64,000 nucleotides of DNA from NCBI GenBank assembly GCA_937907705.1, contig CALCVP010000001.1:1-64000 (forward strand), in the 5' to 3' direction. Of this stretch, positions 19,203 through 28,103 are shown in pieces. A program made the translations under genes and the position numbers. Within the stretch, counting starts at the first letter, position 1; each line of letters begins with the position of its first letter. Source of the stretch: an uncultured Prevotella sp. (lineage in GTDB: Bacteria; Bacteroidota; Bacteroidia; Bacteroidales; Bacteroidaceae). The notes under the pieces were generated by a model. The model saw only the letters and a list, made by a program, of their open reading frames with translations. It was not told the DNA's origin and ran no database searches.

Positions 19203-19240
19203 AGAGCGTCAGCATCTCAGCAAAAGGATGTTGACGCTCT
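19203..19240 (-). terminator. Terminator of the exported-protein gene
   Basis: A 14-nt stem with one mismatch (AGAGCGTCAGCATC at 19203-19216 with 19227-19240), followed on the - strand by a T-run. Confidence 0.75.
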
Positions 19241-19285
19241 AACTGTAACATTTTGGTATAAATTATGTAAGAGAGTATATTATGC

Positions 19286-20329
19286 TTATTTCTTCAGCTG
19301 TTCTATGCAGAGATTGAGCAAACCTTTGGTAAATTCCATTTCACCATCACCGTAAGTTCTGTTATAATTTTCTTTGATAAGTGTATTGATGCTGTTGATA
19401 CACAATTTTTTTTCGGCAGGTTCCAGCTTTGATGTGTTATTTTTGCAAAGCTCCAGCAACTTGGTTGCTAAAGTGCTACGCACCGATTCTTTCTCAATGT
19501 CTGGGTCTTTCCAGGATTCGCTGATGGTTGAGCGCAATAGATTGAATACTGTCAGAAAGTTTTTGTCATTGATATTTTTGGCGCTTTCATCATCTCTCGT
19601 GAGAGAAAGTATTGTTTCCGTTCCTTTTTGAAGACTTGAAATGCCTTTTTGTGAAATGGATTTGTCCACATTCCAATTGCCTTCTTGTATGCTTTTTACC
19701 GCTTTTCTTAAATCAGCAAGGTTGGTGATTTTTTTGAGCTGACTTTCATAGAAAGGGTAAGTAACAGAGGGTAATACCGCTACTATATTATTGTATTCAC
19801 GCTGAAAGTCATCTCTTTTTTTCTTGGGATCTATGGAGTAGAACTTATGTATCTGTCCTGTTATATCTTTCCCTTTGTTGTCGGTGTACCATAACAGTAC
19901 GTATGCATAGCGGTATTTAGGCTGCTTTTTGTCGTGTAGAAACATGACAGTATAGTTGCGGTTTTTAAATTCGCCAAACGAGAAAGATTGATTGTTCTCT
20001 CCAAAGCCTACAGTTGTAATCAAGTCTTCATTCAATCCCGCAGGTCTTGTCTGGTAGTTGTAGGCATTGGCGCTTTCTTGGTCAAATGCTTTTTGTAACT
20101 GCTTGATAGGCTTTTCTTTGTTGGCAGGCAAGGAGAAGTAGTAGGTATAGTGGTACTCCGTAATGTCCGTTTGTCCGGATTGTATAGTTTTTTTAGCTTG
20201 ATTATGACTGCTGAGGGCACTATTCGCCAAGAAATCACTGATGGCTTTATCGATAATACTCTGTGCCATGCCGGTTACAGGCATTGTACTGGCCAATAGA
20301 ATGGCTATGATATAAATAATATGTTTCAT
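19286..20329 (-). CDS. Exported protein of unknown function, third gene of an ECF sigma locus
   Basis: A 347-residue protein with a clear signal peptide (MKHIIYIIAILLASTMPVTG, cut near MAQ). I do not recognise a family. The mature part is rich in Lys, Asn and aromatic residues, with no membrane segment and no cysteine pattern. It follows an anti-sigma-like membrane protein gene and an ECF sigma gene on the same strand, so it is probably a periplasmic product linked to that stress circuit. It could be a sensor partner or a target of the sigma factor; the sequence does not decide. Confidence 0.7.
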   Translation of the reverse strand: MKHIIYIIAILLASTMPVTGMAQSIIDKAISDFLANSALSSHNQAKKTIQSGQTDITEYHYTYYFSLPANKEKPIKQLQKAFDQESANAYNYQTRPAGLNEDLITTVGFGENNQSFSFGEFKNRNYTVMFLHDKKQPKYRYAYVLLWYTDNKGKDITGQIHKFYSIDPKKKRDDFQREYNNIVAVLPSVTYPFYESQLKKITNLADLRKAVKSIQEGNWNVDKSISQKGISSLQKGTETILSLTRDDESAKNINDKNFLTVFNLLRSTISESWKDPDIEKESVRSTLATKLLELCKNNTSKLEPAEKKLCINSINTLIKENYNRTYGDGEMEFTKGLLNLCIEQLKK

Positions 20330-20438
20330 GTCGTTTAAATTTTAATTGGGTTTATATAAAGGTGAATTCACTGTTTTTTGTTACTTTTATTGCTACTACC
20401 AAACAGCAGTGCTGCTGTCTTTAGGCAATGGCAACGTA

Positions 20439-21125
20439 TTAATAAGTTTCTGGTATGTCTTCTTCATCATCCATAGAAGCTATCATATTGTTGATGTTTT
20501 GCAGCTTCATGTTATATCGCTCCTGTATGGAGTCTAAATAAGACTGTTGCTCTGCTACAATGTTTTCTAACAATTTGTCTACTTGTTTGTTGTTGCTTTG
20601 AATGATGGAGTCTGCTTCATTTTCTGCCAACAGCACTTCCGGAGGTGCTAATTGATAGCGATACTTTTTCAATGTTCGTTTCCTTGTCCGGACTTTTGGT
20701 TCGGCTGTAGCACTGTCTGTGGCCATTGTATCTGGCTGAAAAGTGGGCAAAGCTGCTACTGTCGTGGGCTTCATCGGTTGCTGTTGAGCTGTATAGGTAG
20801 GCTCATTAGGACGATAGTGCAGCATGAATATAGCCATTATTGTCGCCGCTACTGTGGCTATGCTTGTCCACAGCCATTTTAAGCGTATCTTTTTGGTGGC
20901 ATGGTATGCCTTAATGGTAGCCTGTTGGAACTGTGTGTCTGTTGTTTCAGGGATGGTTCCTGTAGGCATCCCTTCGTCAAACCATGCAAACATTTGTTTC
21001 AGGGCTTGCTCTTTAGAAGTTAAGGCTGGTGTCTTGGCGAAGTATTTGGCTAACATCTCCTCTTCTTCTAAAGTGGTTTCTCCAGACAGAAATTTGTCAA
21101 CGAGTTGCTTTATATCTTTTTCCAT
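20439..21125 (-). CDS. Single-pass membrane protein, probable anti-sigma factor-like
   Basis: 228 residues. A cytoplasmic N-terminal helical part (VDKFLSGETTLEEEEMLAKY) resembles the start of Bacteroidetes anti-sigma proteins. One membrane segment lies at about 83-102 (LKWLWTSIATVAATIMAIFM). The rest is a periplasmic low-complexity linker rich in Thr/Pro/Ala, a basic patch (VRTRKRTLKKYR) and a C-terminal helical region with coiled-coil character. It lies next to an ECF sigma gene, which supports the role, but a 199-nt gap containing a dispersed repeat separates them. The FecR domain is not evident, so the regulator function is inferred. Confidence 0.65.
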   Translation of the reverse strand: MEKDIKQLVDKFLSGETTLEEEEMLAKYFAKTPALTSKEQALKQMFAWFDEGMPTGTIPETTDTQFQQATIKAYHATKKIRLKWLWTSIATVAATIMAIFMLHYRPNEPTYTAQQQPMKPTTVAALPTFQPDTMATDSATAEPKVRTRKRTLKKYRYQLAPPEVLLAENEADSIIQSNNKQVDKLLENIVAEQQSYLDSIQERYNMKLQNINNMIASMDDEEDIPETY

Positions 21126-21163
21126 CTTTGTTGTCTATTGATTGTTATAACGAAGTTCTTTGT

Positions 21164-21230
21164 TAAGTAGGTGTTCATGACGTTTATCATAACGGCTTCA
21201 TATATGCGGTTGATTTTGAATACCTACTTA
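21164..21230. repeat. Dispersed hairpin repeat, copy C
   Basis: The arms TAAGTAGGTGTTCA (21164-21177) and TGAATACCTACTTA (21217-21230) are inverted with one mismatch. It is inserted between the ECF sigma gene and its anti-sigma-like neighbour. Confidence 0.75.
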
Positions 21231-21324
21231 TGATAGCAGATAGCATGATAGCTTTCTGTGGCAAATCCATTAGCTGAATATATCGTATTTTTCTGCTGTT
21301 TGCAATGAGTAGTACTGTTTTGCA

Positions 21325-21822
21325 TTATTCTATCCACTTCATTATTTGGCAGAGCATCTTCTTTCTGGCTCTTGATAGCGTTGTAGCTACTGATGCCTTC
21401 TCTATGCCCATGATGTTGGCTATATCCTCATTGCTCTTGTGCTCCACTTGTCTGAGCTGCAGCACTTGATATTCTTTAGAAGGCAATGACTGCAATTTTT
21501 TGGTTAACCATAGTGCGTTGTCTTTTTCTTCCAATGCAATGTCAGGTTTTGCTTGCCTATCATCTTTGATGTTTAGTGTGGTCTCCAATGGCACTGTGTG
21601 GTTACTGCGATAGCTGTCAATGGCTATGTTCCGAGCCATTACGGTGGCCATACGTTCTATATGGTTGGCTGTGGTCAGTTCTTCTCGCAGTGTCCAGAGC
21701 TTTAGCATTACGTCTTGAGCCACATCTTCTGCCTGGTTGGCGTCTAATGTGTAGGCACGGGCTACTGTAATGGCGCGTTGTCTAATCTGTCTTGCTATGC
21801 TTTCAAACTCTGTTTTCTCCAT
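21325..21822 (-). CDS. ECF-type RNA polymerase sigma factor
   Basis: A 165-residue sigma-70 family protein with only regions 2 and 4. Region 2 (about 10-80) includes ARAYTLDANQAEDVAQDVMLKLW and the -10 recognition helix ending ARNIAIDSYR. Region 4 (about 110-160) has LPSKEYQVLQLRQVEHKSNE and the helix-turn-helix ASVATTLSRARKK. It should direct transcription of a small envelope-related regulon, held in check by the adjacent membrane protein. No SusC with an N-terminal signalling extension is next to it, so it is not a classical glycan-sensing unit. Confidence 0.9.
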   Translation of the reverse strand: MEKTEFESIARQIRQRAITVARAYTLDANQAEDVAQDVMLKLWTLREELTTANHIERMATVMARNIAIDSYRSNHTVPLETTLNIKDDRQAKPDIALEEKDNALWLTKKLQSLPSKEYQVLQLRQVEHKSNEDIANIMGIEKASVATTLSRARKKMLCQIMKWIE

Positions 21823-22131
21823 GCTCCTTTGGCTGATGTATTCTTTTTGCTTTCTGATATATAAACGAACAAGGTCTCATATTATCAACATGGATTAATG
21901 CTCTTTAACATATAAATATGCAAGTATGGTGATGAAAGCAAATTATTTGTAGTTTTATATACTTAATAGTTTTATTCTGCGTTAACTAATCAATGGTAAG
22001 CAGATATTTGAGGATAGTCTGAATGTATAAAGTAGTTATCAAGGTATGACGTGTTATGCCCCAAATCGAGATGCTATATCTGTTTATATGAAAAAATAAT
22101 AGAAACTAAATAGAAATAGAAAAACTTACGA
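21823..22131. other. Divergent intergenic region, no clear promoter
   Basis: The gap between the sigma gene (-) and the GtrA gene (+) is AT-rich. On the - strand CATACTTGCA resembles a shortened -7 box (TAnTTGCA); on the + strand nothing fits the consensus. No coding frame or strong hairpin is seen. Confidence 0.3.
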
Positions 22132-22512
22132 ATGAAACTCAATAAACAAACGGTGAACGAGATATTGCGCTTTGGTATCGTAGGCGCATTGGCCACAGCC
22201 TTACATTATGGCATTTATCTTGTATTGCAACATTATATCAATGTGAATGTGGCTTATACGGTAGGCTATTTTGTTAGCTTTGTGTTCAATTATATATCAT
22301 CGGCACGTTTTACTTTTAAAAAGAAGGAATCTGTAAAGAATGGTTTGGGATTTTGTGGTGCACATGCATTTAACTATTGCTTGCAATTGGGCTTGCTCAA
22401 TTTGTTCTTGTGGTTAGGCGTGGGCCGTAGTTTGGCTCCTGTGCCTGTATATTGTATTGCTGTACCCAGCAATTTTCTTATTGTAAGGTTGGTGTTTAGA
22501 AAGCTGAAATAG
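22132..22512 (+). CDS. GtrA-family small membrane protein
   Basis: 126 residues with four predicted membrane helices (about 12-32, 38-58, 75-95, 100-120), the size and pattern of the GtrA family (FGIVGALATALHYGIYLVL; YFVSFVFNYISSARFTFKK). GtrA proteins are thought to help flip polyprenyl-linked sugars for decoration of surface glycans. Usually a GtrB-type glycosyltransferase is adjacent; here none is, so the partner must lie elsewhere. It is followed by a strong terminator and stands alone. Confidence 0.85.
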   Translation: MKLNKQTVNEILRFGIVGALATALHYGIYLVLQHYINVNVAYTVGYFVSFVFNYISSARFTFKKKESVKNGLGFCGAHAFNYCLQLGLLNLFLWLGVGRSLAPVPVYCIAVPSNFLIVRLVFRKLK

Positions 22513-22567
22513 TATTCTTTAAGGGATAATAAAGGAGATTTTATAACTTTTTATATCAAGTTTAACC

Positions 22568-22615
22568 CCCAACAGTCCAAAAACAAATGTGCATTTTGGA
22601 TTGTTGGGTTTTTTA
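22568..22615 (+). terminator. Terminator of the GtrA gene
   Basis: A 15-nt stem with one G-U pair (CCCAACAGTCCAAAA at 22568-22582 with 22594-22608) and a T-run at 22609-22614. It also faces the 3' end of prfC. Confidence 0.8.
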
Positions 22616-22664
22616 TTAGCTCTTTATTCAGCAGAAAAGAGCTTCCGTTTTCTTTCTTGTGGCA

Positions 22665-24233
22665 TCAGAATTCACTTGTAAAGTGGAACTTGATGTGCTT
22701 GAAGTCTTGCTGTGCCATCTGTAAAACGTAGCTTGAATCTGCCAAGAATACATCTCTACCGTCTTTATCTTTGGCCATATATTGATATTTACGCTTTTTG
22801 AAATTTTCCAATTCATCGGGATCATCAGATTCAATCCAGCATGCTTTGTACAAGTGGATGGGCTCCCATCGGCATTTTGCATTGTATTCATTTTGCAGAC
22901 GATACTGAATGACTTCAAACTGTAATTGGCCCACTGTGCCAATAATCTTACGGCCATTGAACTGATTGACAAACATCTGGGCAACGCCTTCGTCCATGAG
23001 TTGGTCGATACCTTTGTTGAGTTGCTTGCTCTTCATGGGGTCATCGTTTTCTATGTATTTGAACATCTCTGGTGAGAAAGATGGCAATCCGCGGAAATGC
23101 AATTGCTCACCATCAGTCAAGGTGTCGCCAATCTTGAAGATTCCATTGTCCGGCAAGCCTACAATGTCGCCTGGATAAGCCTCTTCTATCGTGCTTTTGC
23201 GCTGTGCCATGAACTGAGTAGGCGATGAGAAGCGAACGCTCTTGCCTAAACGAACATGCAGATAAGGGTGATTGCGTTCAAATTTGCCGCTACATACCTT
23301 GCAGAAAGCTATGCATGAGCGGTGGTTGGGGTCTATATTGGCAGTTATCTTGAAGATAAAGCCTGAAAATTTGGGCTCATCTGGCATAACCAGACGTTCT
23401 TCGGCTTGAGTAGGACGTGGACTTGGGGCTATCTTTACAAAGCAGTTAAGAAGCTCTTGCACGCCAAAGTTGTTGAGAGCACTACCAAAGAATACAGGAG
23501 CTACTTTGGCTTCACGATAATCATCGATATTAAATTCTGGATAGACACCTTCTACCAATTCCAAATCTTCACGTAGTTTGCTTGCCTCATCCTCACCAAT
23601 ATGTGCCTCTAAGTCAGTACTGTTGATGTCAACTTCTACCTTTTCGGTTACACGTTGCTTGTCGGGCTTAAACAAGTCGAGCTTATTTTCATAGATATTG
23701 TACACGCCTTTAAACTTGGCTCCTTGGTTGATAGGCCATGATAAGGGGCGAACGTGTATGCCAAGTTCTTCTTCCAACTCGTCAAGAAGGTCGAAAGGGT
23801 CGCGACCTTCACGGTCCATCTTGTTGATGAAGATGATAACTGGTGTGTTGCGCATGCGGCAAACATTCATCAACTTGCGTGTTTGTGCCTCTACACCTTT
23901 TGCACCGTCTACCACAATAATAGCAGAATCAACAGCCGTTAGTGTACGATATGTGTCTTCTGCAAAGTCTTGGTGGCCTGGGGTATCAAGGATATTGACC
24001 TTGTATCCTTCGTAATCAAACTCCATGACAGAGGTGGATACAGATATACCACGCTGCTTCTCGATGTCCATCCAGTCGGAAGTGGCTGTCTTCCTTATTT
24101 TGTTGTTCTTTACAGCTCCTGCCACTTGGATTTGTCCACCAAACAGAAGAAACTTCTCTGTAAGCGTTGTTTTACCAGCATCAGGGTGCGAGATGATGGC
24201 AAAGGTTCTTCTTCTTTCTATTTCGCTATTCAT
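22665..24233 (-). CDS. prfC: Peptide chain release factor 3
   Basis: A GTPase that removes RF1/RF2 from the ribosome after termination. 522 residues, normal for RF3. The G-domain motifs are SHPDAGKT (15-22), RGISV (61-65), DTPGH (83-87) and NKMD (137-140). A translation-factor beta-barrel domain and the RF3-specific C-terminal domain (PFAM RF3_C, from about 390) follow. Its gene is 59 nt downstream of a DUF4924-like gene on the same strand, with a small hairpin between. Confidence 0.96.
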   Translation of the reverse strand: MNSEIERRRTFAIISHPDAGKTTLTEKFLLFGGQIQVAGAVKNNKIRKTATSDWMDIEKQRGISVSTSVMEFDYEGYKVNILDTPGHQDFAEDTYRTLTAVDSAIIVVDGAKGVEAQTRKLMNVCRMRNTPVIIFINKMDREGRDPFDLLDELEEELGIHVRPLSWPINQGAKFKGVYNIYENKLDLFKPDKQRVTEKVEVDINSTDLEAHIGEDEASKLREDLELVEGVYPEFNIDDYREAKVAPVFFGSALNNFGVQELLNCFVKIAPSPRPTQAEERLVMPDEPKFSGFIFKITANIDPNHRSCIAFCKVCSGKFERNHPYLHVRLGKSVRFSSPTQFMAQRKSTIEEAYPGDIVGLPDNGIFKIGDTLTDGEQLHFRGLPSFSPEMFKYIENDDPMKSKQLNKGIDQLMDEGVAQMFVNQFNGRKIIGTVGQLQFEVIQYRLQNEYNAKCRWEPIHLYKACWIESDDPDELENFKKRKYQYMAKDKDGRDVFLADSSYVLQMAQQDFKHIKFHFTSEF

Positions 24234-24292
24234 AAATGTAATGATGTGTACCTTGAATGTCTGTTATACGGGCAGAGCCACAAGTGTGGCTT

Positions 24293-24838
24293 CTACTCAA
24301 ATTCCAACAGTTCTTTTTTGTCTTTGATATAGTAATCGGAGAGCATGCCTATGAAGGTTGTTATTTCCTTGATAGCATGTTCAGTATCAGGACTGATTTT
24401 CTTTTTCTGCAATCGTAGCATCATCATGCCGTACAGTGCATTAAAGCATGTCTCTATTTCATTCTCATCATTGTTGGCTCCACGCTTGCGTAGCTCCACG
24501 ATAAATGGCAAAACCTTATAATATTCGCTGGTATAGAATGGAAATTTGGTGCTTTGCAGCAACTGGGCATGTAGCTCAATGAGTTGTTGCATTACAATCT
24601 TGTTGATTTGCAGGTGTCCACTTTCACGGCAACCTTCTTGATTCATCATCTTCACCAGATTGCCATACCAATCTGTCATCTCTTCTTTTTGATCATCAGT
24701 ATAGTCAAACTGGTCTACATACTCATGACGTATGCGGCTGAGGTTGCATCCATAAGCACGGATAAGGTCTTCTATTTGCCACATATACAGAAGGTATTCG
24801 GCAATACTTTTCTTTCTTAACTCTTGTGATATGAACAT
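24293..24838 (-). CDS. Conserved helical protein (DUF4924-like)
   Basis: 181 residues, almost all alpha-helical by composition, no signal peptide or membrane segment, no cofactor motif. The beginning (FISQELRKKSIAEYLLYMWQ) and the central LQINKIVMQQLIELHAQLL match my memory of the Bacteroidetes DUF4924 family, whose function is unknown. It lies upstream of prfC on the same strand, so a translation-related role is possible but only guessed from position. Confidence 0.65.
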   Translation of the reverse strand: MFISQELRKKSIAEYLLYMWQIEDLIRAYGCNLSRIRHEYVDQFDYTDDQKEEMTDWYGNLVKMMNQEGCRESGHLQINKIVMQQLIELHAQLLQSTKFPFYTSEYYKVLPFIVELRKRGANNDENEIETCFNALYGMMMLRLQKKKISPDTEHAIKEITTFIGMLSDYYIKDKKELLEFE

Positions 24839-24943
24839 TTATATGATTGAATTTTAATGGTTATTCTTGATACAGAACCGCTTGGATAAGCGTAATTAGC
24901 AAAACAGCCAGTAAGCTTTCAAATGGGCTTACGGGTTGTTGTG

Positions 24944-25612
24944 CTAATAATGAAAAGTGTAGAGATTGAACACTGTGCCTAAAAGCACAATGATAGAGAA
25001 TATGATGACGATACTACCAATTACCCTGTTGATAAGCAATATGGCACTATTGTCGAACTTGTTGCGTACTTTGTCGATAAGCCATGTTAGACCAAACCAC
25101 CATAGTAAGGCTCCACATATAATACTGGCATAACCCACACACATCTGTAAAGGATGCTTGGGTATGACAAAGGCAAATTGGGCGAAAGTAGCCATGAACA
25201 AGAATATGATTAAAGGATTAGAGAATGTTACCAGAAATCCTGTTACTCCATTGTGGATGAGTGACCCTTTCTTGCTGCCACTGACATGTATTTTCTTTGT
25301 GGGGTCTGATTTATAGCAGTATATTCCAAACGCCATGAGCAGTATACTACCCATGATTTGCAGAAAAAATCTGTTTTGAGTGTTGTTGACAAGGTCCATT
25401 ACAAAACTCATGCCCAACCCTGTAACAAGCGCATAAAACAAGTCGCTAATGGCTGCCCCCACGCCTGTAACAAAGCCATACCAGCGCCCTTTGTTAAGAG
25501 TTCGCTGTATGCAAAGTACGCCAACTGGCCCCATAGGGGCCGAGGCAACGATGCCTATAAGGATACCTTTGAATATCCAGTTAAGTATATCTAAATGAAT
25601 TTGAAACGGCAT
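24944..25612 (-). CDS. LysE/RhtB-family amino acid exporter
   Basis: 222 residues with six predicted membrane helices. The N-terminal motif GIVASAPMGPVGVLCIQRTL (about 20-39) is the LysE-family signature (small residues, P-x-GP). Family members export basic or neutral amino acids such as lysine, threonine or homoserine; the substrate here is unknown. It is a single gene, divergent from the ROK kinase. Confidence 0.88.
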   Translation of the reverse strand: MPFQIHLDILNWIFKGILIGIVASAPMGPVGVLCIQRTLNKGRWYGFVTGVGAAISDLFYALVTGLGMSFVMDLVNNTQNRFFLQIMGSILLMAFGIYCYKSDPTKKIHVSGSKKGSLIHNGVTGFLVTFSNPLIIFLFMATFAQFAFVIPKHPLQMCVGYASIICGALLWWFGLTWLIDKVRNKFDNSAILLINRVIGSIVIIFSIIVLLGTVFNLYTFHY

Positions 25613-25974
25613 AGTGGGTGCAAAGGTCCTAATTTTTTATGAGAGTAGCAAATTTTACAGGCAAAACTTTGTGGCATAAGAGATTTTTCATAACTTTGCA
25701 AACAGGCAAAAACTGCTGATTGGTACTGAATTAGCTTGCGTTTTGTATGCTATTACGCCTTAATGCAAGTAGTTTCTTTTAATTTCGGTACATCTTTTGG
25801 GCTGTCGGTATCGTCTTGTAGAATCAGGAATATTTACACCTTGCATGTATGCTTATTGCCTAACTTGATGTTGTAGAGGGCTGGGTCGTTGCTATATTCT
25901 TGCCGAGAATATAAAGATTCAGCGCAAATACTAACTGAATAAGATGTATTTTTTAACTAAATTTATAAAATAAC
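25613..25974 (+). other. Divergent region and long leader of the ROK gene
   Basis: It holds the ROK promoter at 25668-25698; the remaining 270 nt would be the transcribed leader. There is a weak repeat of TGCAAGTA/CTTGCATG and no coding frame. No clear promoter for the LysE gene on the other strand was found. Confidence 0.4.
25668..25698 (+). promoter_or_regulatory. Putative promoter of the ROK kinase gene
   Basis: TTTG (25668-25671), a 19-nt gap and TAACTTTG (25691-25698) followed by CA, an ideal match. The start site would be near 25704, so the leader is about 270 nt. Confidence 0.7.
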
Positions 25975-26952
25975 ATGATTGCACAACAATTAAAACCTTA
26001 TGTAATAGGGCTTGACTTAGGTGGAACAAATTCTGTTTTTGGCATTGTAGACAGCCGTGGAGAGATTAAGGCTACAACGGCCATAAAGACCCAAACATAT
26101 GACAATGTGGAGGACTATGTAAACGCTTCTGTTGAGGCTCTTCATATTATTATAGATCAGGTGGGCGGAATCGATAAGATTAAAGCAATGGGTATAGGTG
26201 CACCTAATGCCAACTATTATAAGGGAACTATAGAATATGCTCCTAATATAGTATGGGCACATGAGTGTGTAGTGCCATTGGCAGACTTGTTTAGCAAGAA
26301 GTTGGGCATACCTGTAGGCATTACCAATGATGCTAATGCTGCAGCCATTGGCGAAATGACCTATGGCGTAGCTCGTGGTATGAAGAACTTTATTGTGCTT
26401 ACATTGGGCACAGGTGTAGGTTCTGGCATCGTGGTGAACGGTCAGTTGCTTTATGGCTGTGATGGCTTTGCAGGCGAGTTAGGTCATGTAATCATGCGCC
26501 GTGAGAACGGGCGCCTGTGTGGTTGCGGCCGCAAAGGGTGTCTGGAGGCTTACTGTTCTGCTACGGGCGTAGCACGCACGGCACGCGAATTTCTCTCAGA
26601 ATCTGATGAGCCATCACTGCTTCGTGGGCTTGATCCAAACAAGATAACTTCTCTTGATGTGTCTATTGCCGCTGGCAAAGGTGATGCATTGGCGCATCGC
26701 GTGTTTGATTTTACCGGTGAGATGTTAGGTGAGGCTTGCGCTGATTTTGCTGCATTCTCGTCTCCTGAGGCCTTTATCTTCTTTGGCGGTCTTGTAAAGG
26801 CTGGCGATTTGATTATGAATCCTATCAAGAAAAGCTATGATGAGCATGTACTGAATGTATTTAAAGGTAAGGCACAATTCTTAATCAGTGGTTTGGATGG
26901 TTCTTCTGCTGCAGTGTTGGGCGCCAGTGCCATTGGTTGGGATATCCAATAA
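25975..26952 (+). CDS. ROK-family sugar kinase (glucokinase-like)
   Basis: 325 residues. The ATP-binding motif DLGGTN (14-19), the catalytic Asp119 in TNDANAAAIGE, and the ROK zinc motif GELGH with His171 and Cys182, Cys184, Cys189 (LCGCGRKGCLE) are all present. There is no N-terminal helix-turn-helix, so it is a kinase rather than a NagC/XylR-type repressor. Glucose is the usual substrate of such Bacteroidetes proteins, but N-acetyl sugars or mannose are possible. It is a single gene with its own promoter and a strong terminator. Confidence 0.92.
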   Translation: MIAQQLKPYVIGLDLGGTNSVFGIVDSRGEIKATTAIKTQTYDNVEDYVNASVEALHIIIDQVGGIDKIKAMGIGAPNANYYKGTIEYAPNIVWAHECVVPLADLFSKKLGIPVGITNDANAAAIGEMTYGVARGMKNFIVLTLGTGVGSGIVVNGQLLYGCDGFAGELGHVIMRRENGRLCGCGRKGCLEAYCSATGVARTAREFLSESDEPSLLRGLDPNKITSLDVSIAAGKGDALAHRVFDFTGEMLGEACADFAAFSSPEAFIFFGGLVKAGDLIMNPIKKSYDEHVLNVFKGKAQFLISGLDGSSAAVLGASAIGWDIQ

Positions 26953-26995
26953 AAAGCCATCGCAAACCTTTTTATGAGGTATGCACCGTATGAGT

Positions 26996-27043
26996 GGGCT
27001 GCAATGAGTAGACAAAACGTCTACTCATTGCAGCCCAATATTG
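26996..27043 (+). terminator. Terminator of the ROK gene
   Basis: A perfect 18-bp stem (26996-27013 with 27019-27036) with a 5-nt loop, followed by a T-rich tail. Confidence 0.8.
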
Positions 27044-27217
27044 TTTTCTTTGGGCGATGATGCCAGGTTGGCGAAAGCAAGATTTGTGTCCATTTCCTTT
27101 TTTTTGAATAAAGTTCAGGTCTTGTCTTCGTATTTCAGCTCTTCTTCAGTTATTGCAATAGCATGGAAAATGCTTAAAAATAGTATGTGAAAGCTATGCA
27201 GTTATGTTTTTTTTTCC

Positions 27218-27225
27218 TATTTTTG
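27218..27225 (+). promoter_or_regulatory. Putative -7 box of the Sua5-family gene
   Basis: TATTTTTG followed by CA; no clear -33 TTTG. The start site near 27231 supports the ATG at 27281 and rules out an in-frame start at 27230. Confidence 0.5.
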
Positions 27226-27280
27226 CAATTTGTTAAGTACAAGAATTGTAATTCTGTGCGATAGTTATTATAATAGTAAA

Positions 27281-27847
27281 ATGACACAACAAGAGGATAT
27301 AAAAAACGCCATAGAAGTAATGAAGCGTGGCGGAGTAATTCTTTACCCTACGGATACTGTATGGGGAATAGGCTGTGATGCTACCAATGAAGAGGCTGTG
27401 GCCAAAGTGTATAAAATCAAGAAGAGAGACGATTCCAAGGCTCTTATATGTTTGGTCGATTCTGATGGCCGTTTGCAAAGATATGTAAGAGATGTGCCTG
27501 ATGTAGCTTGGAATTTAATGGAATATGCAACTAAACCTACAACCGTTATTTTTGATCGTGCTGTAAATTTGGCTCCTAACTTGATAGCGGAGGATGGTAG
27601 CATAGCTATGCGCATAACGAAAGAGGCTTTTTCGAAAGAGTTGTGCTACCGCTTCCAGAAGCCTATCGTGTCTACCAGTGCCAATATCAGTGGTCAACCC
27701 GCGGCTGCCAATTATTGTGATATAGCAGAAGAACTGCTTCATGCAGTTGATTATGTATGCTTTTCACGCAGACAAGAGCATAAACCTCATACGCCATCCA
27801 GCATTATCAAACTGAAAAATGATGGCGGAATAAAAATAATAAGATAA
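27281..27847 (+). CDS. L-threonylcarbamoyladenylate synthase (Sua5/YciO/YrdC family)
   Basis: It makes threonylcarbamoyl-AMP for the t6A37 modification of tRNAs that read ANN codons. 188 residues from the ATG at 27281 (MTQQEDIKNAIEVMKRGGVI); an earlier in-frame start would fall at the predicted transcription start. The family core LYPTDTVWGIGCDATNEEAV, KIKKRDDSKALICLV and the STSANISGQPA segment are present. It is the short YrdC-type form without the Sua5 C-terminal domain. The YciO branch, whose role is less certain, cannot be excluded. Confidence 0.9.
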   Translation: MTQQEDIKNAIEVMKRGGVILYPTDTVWGIGCDATNEEAVAKVYKIKKRDDSKALICLVDSDGRLQRYVRDVPDVAWNLMEYATKPTTVIFDRAVNLAPNLIAEDGSIAMRITKEAFSKELCYRFQKPIVSTSANISGQPAAANYCDIAEELLHAVDYVCFSRRQEHKPHTPSSIIKLKNDGGIKIIR

Positions 27848-28103
27848 ATATTGATGGCGGTACAGCACATATCAATGCTGTATCGCCAAAGAAAATGGTG
27901 AGCTATATAAATAATCACCATAAGGAACCAAAATATAAAAAGTTGTGCTTTTCTGCTTCTCTTGACATATCTTCTAAGCCGATTTTATAGACTTTGCATG
28001 GCAATAAGTGGCTTATAGGCTTTATGCTGAAGTAGTACATGTGCTTGGAATTTATCTGAAAGCAGACAAAGCTAATTTATAACATCCATATTTACAGGCA
28101 TAT

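Noticed and set aside
25704..25974. Riboswitch in the ROK leader
   Set aside because: I found no known aptamer core and no strong alternative hairpins; a long leader alone is not enough.
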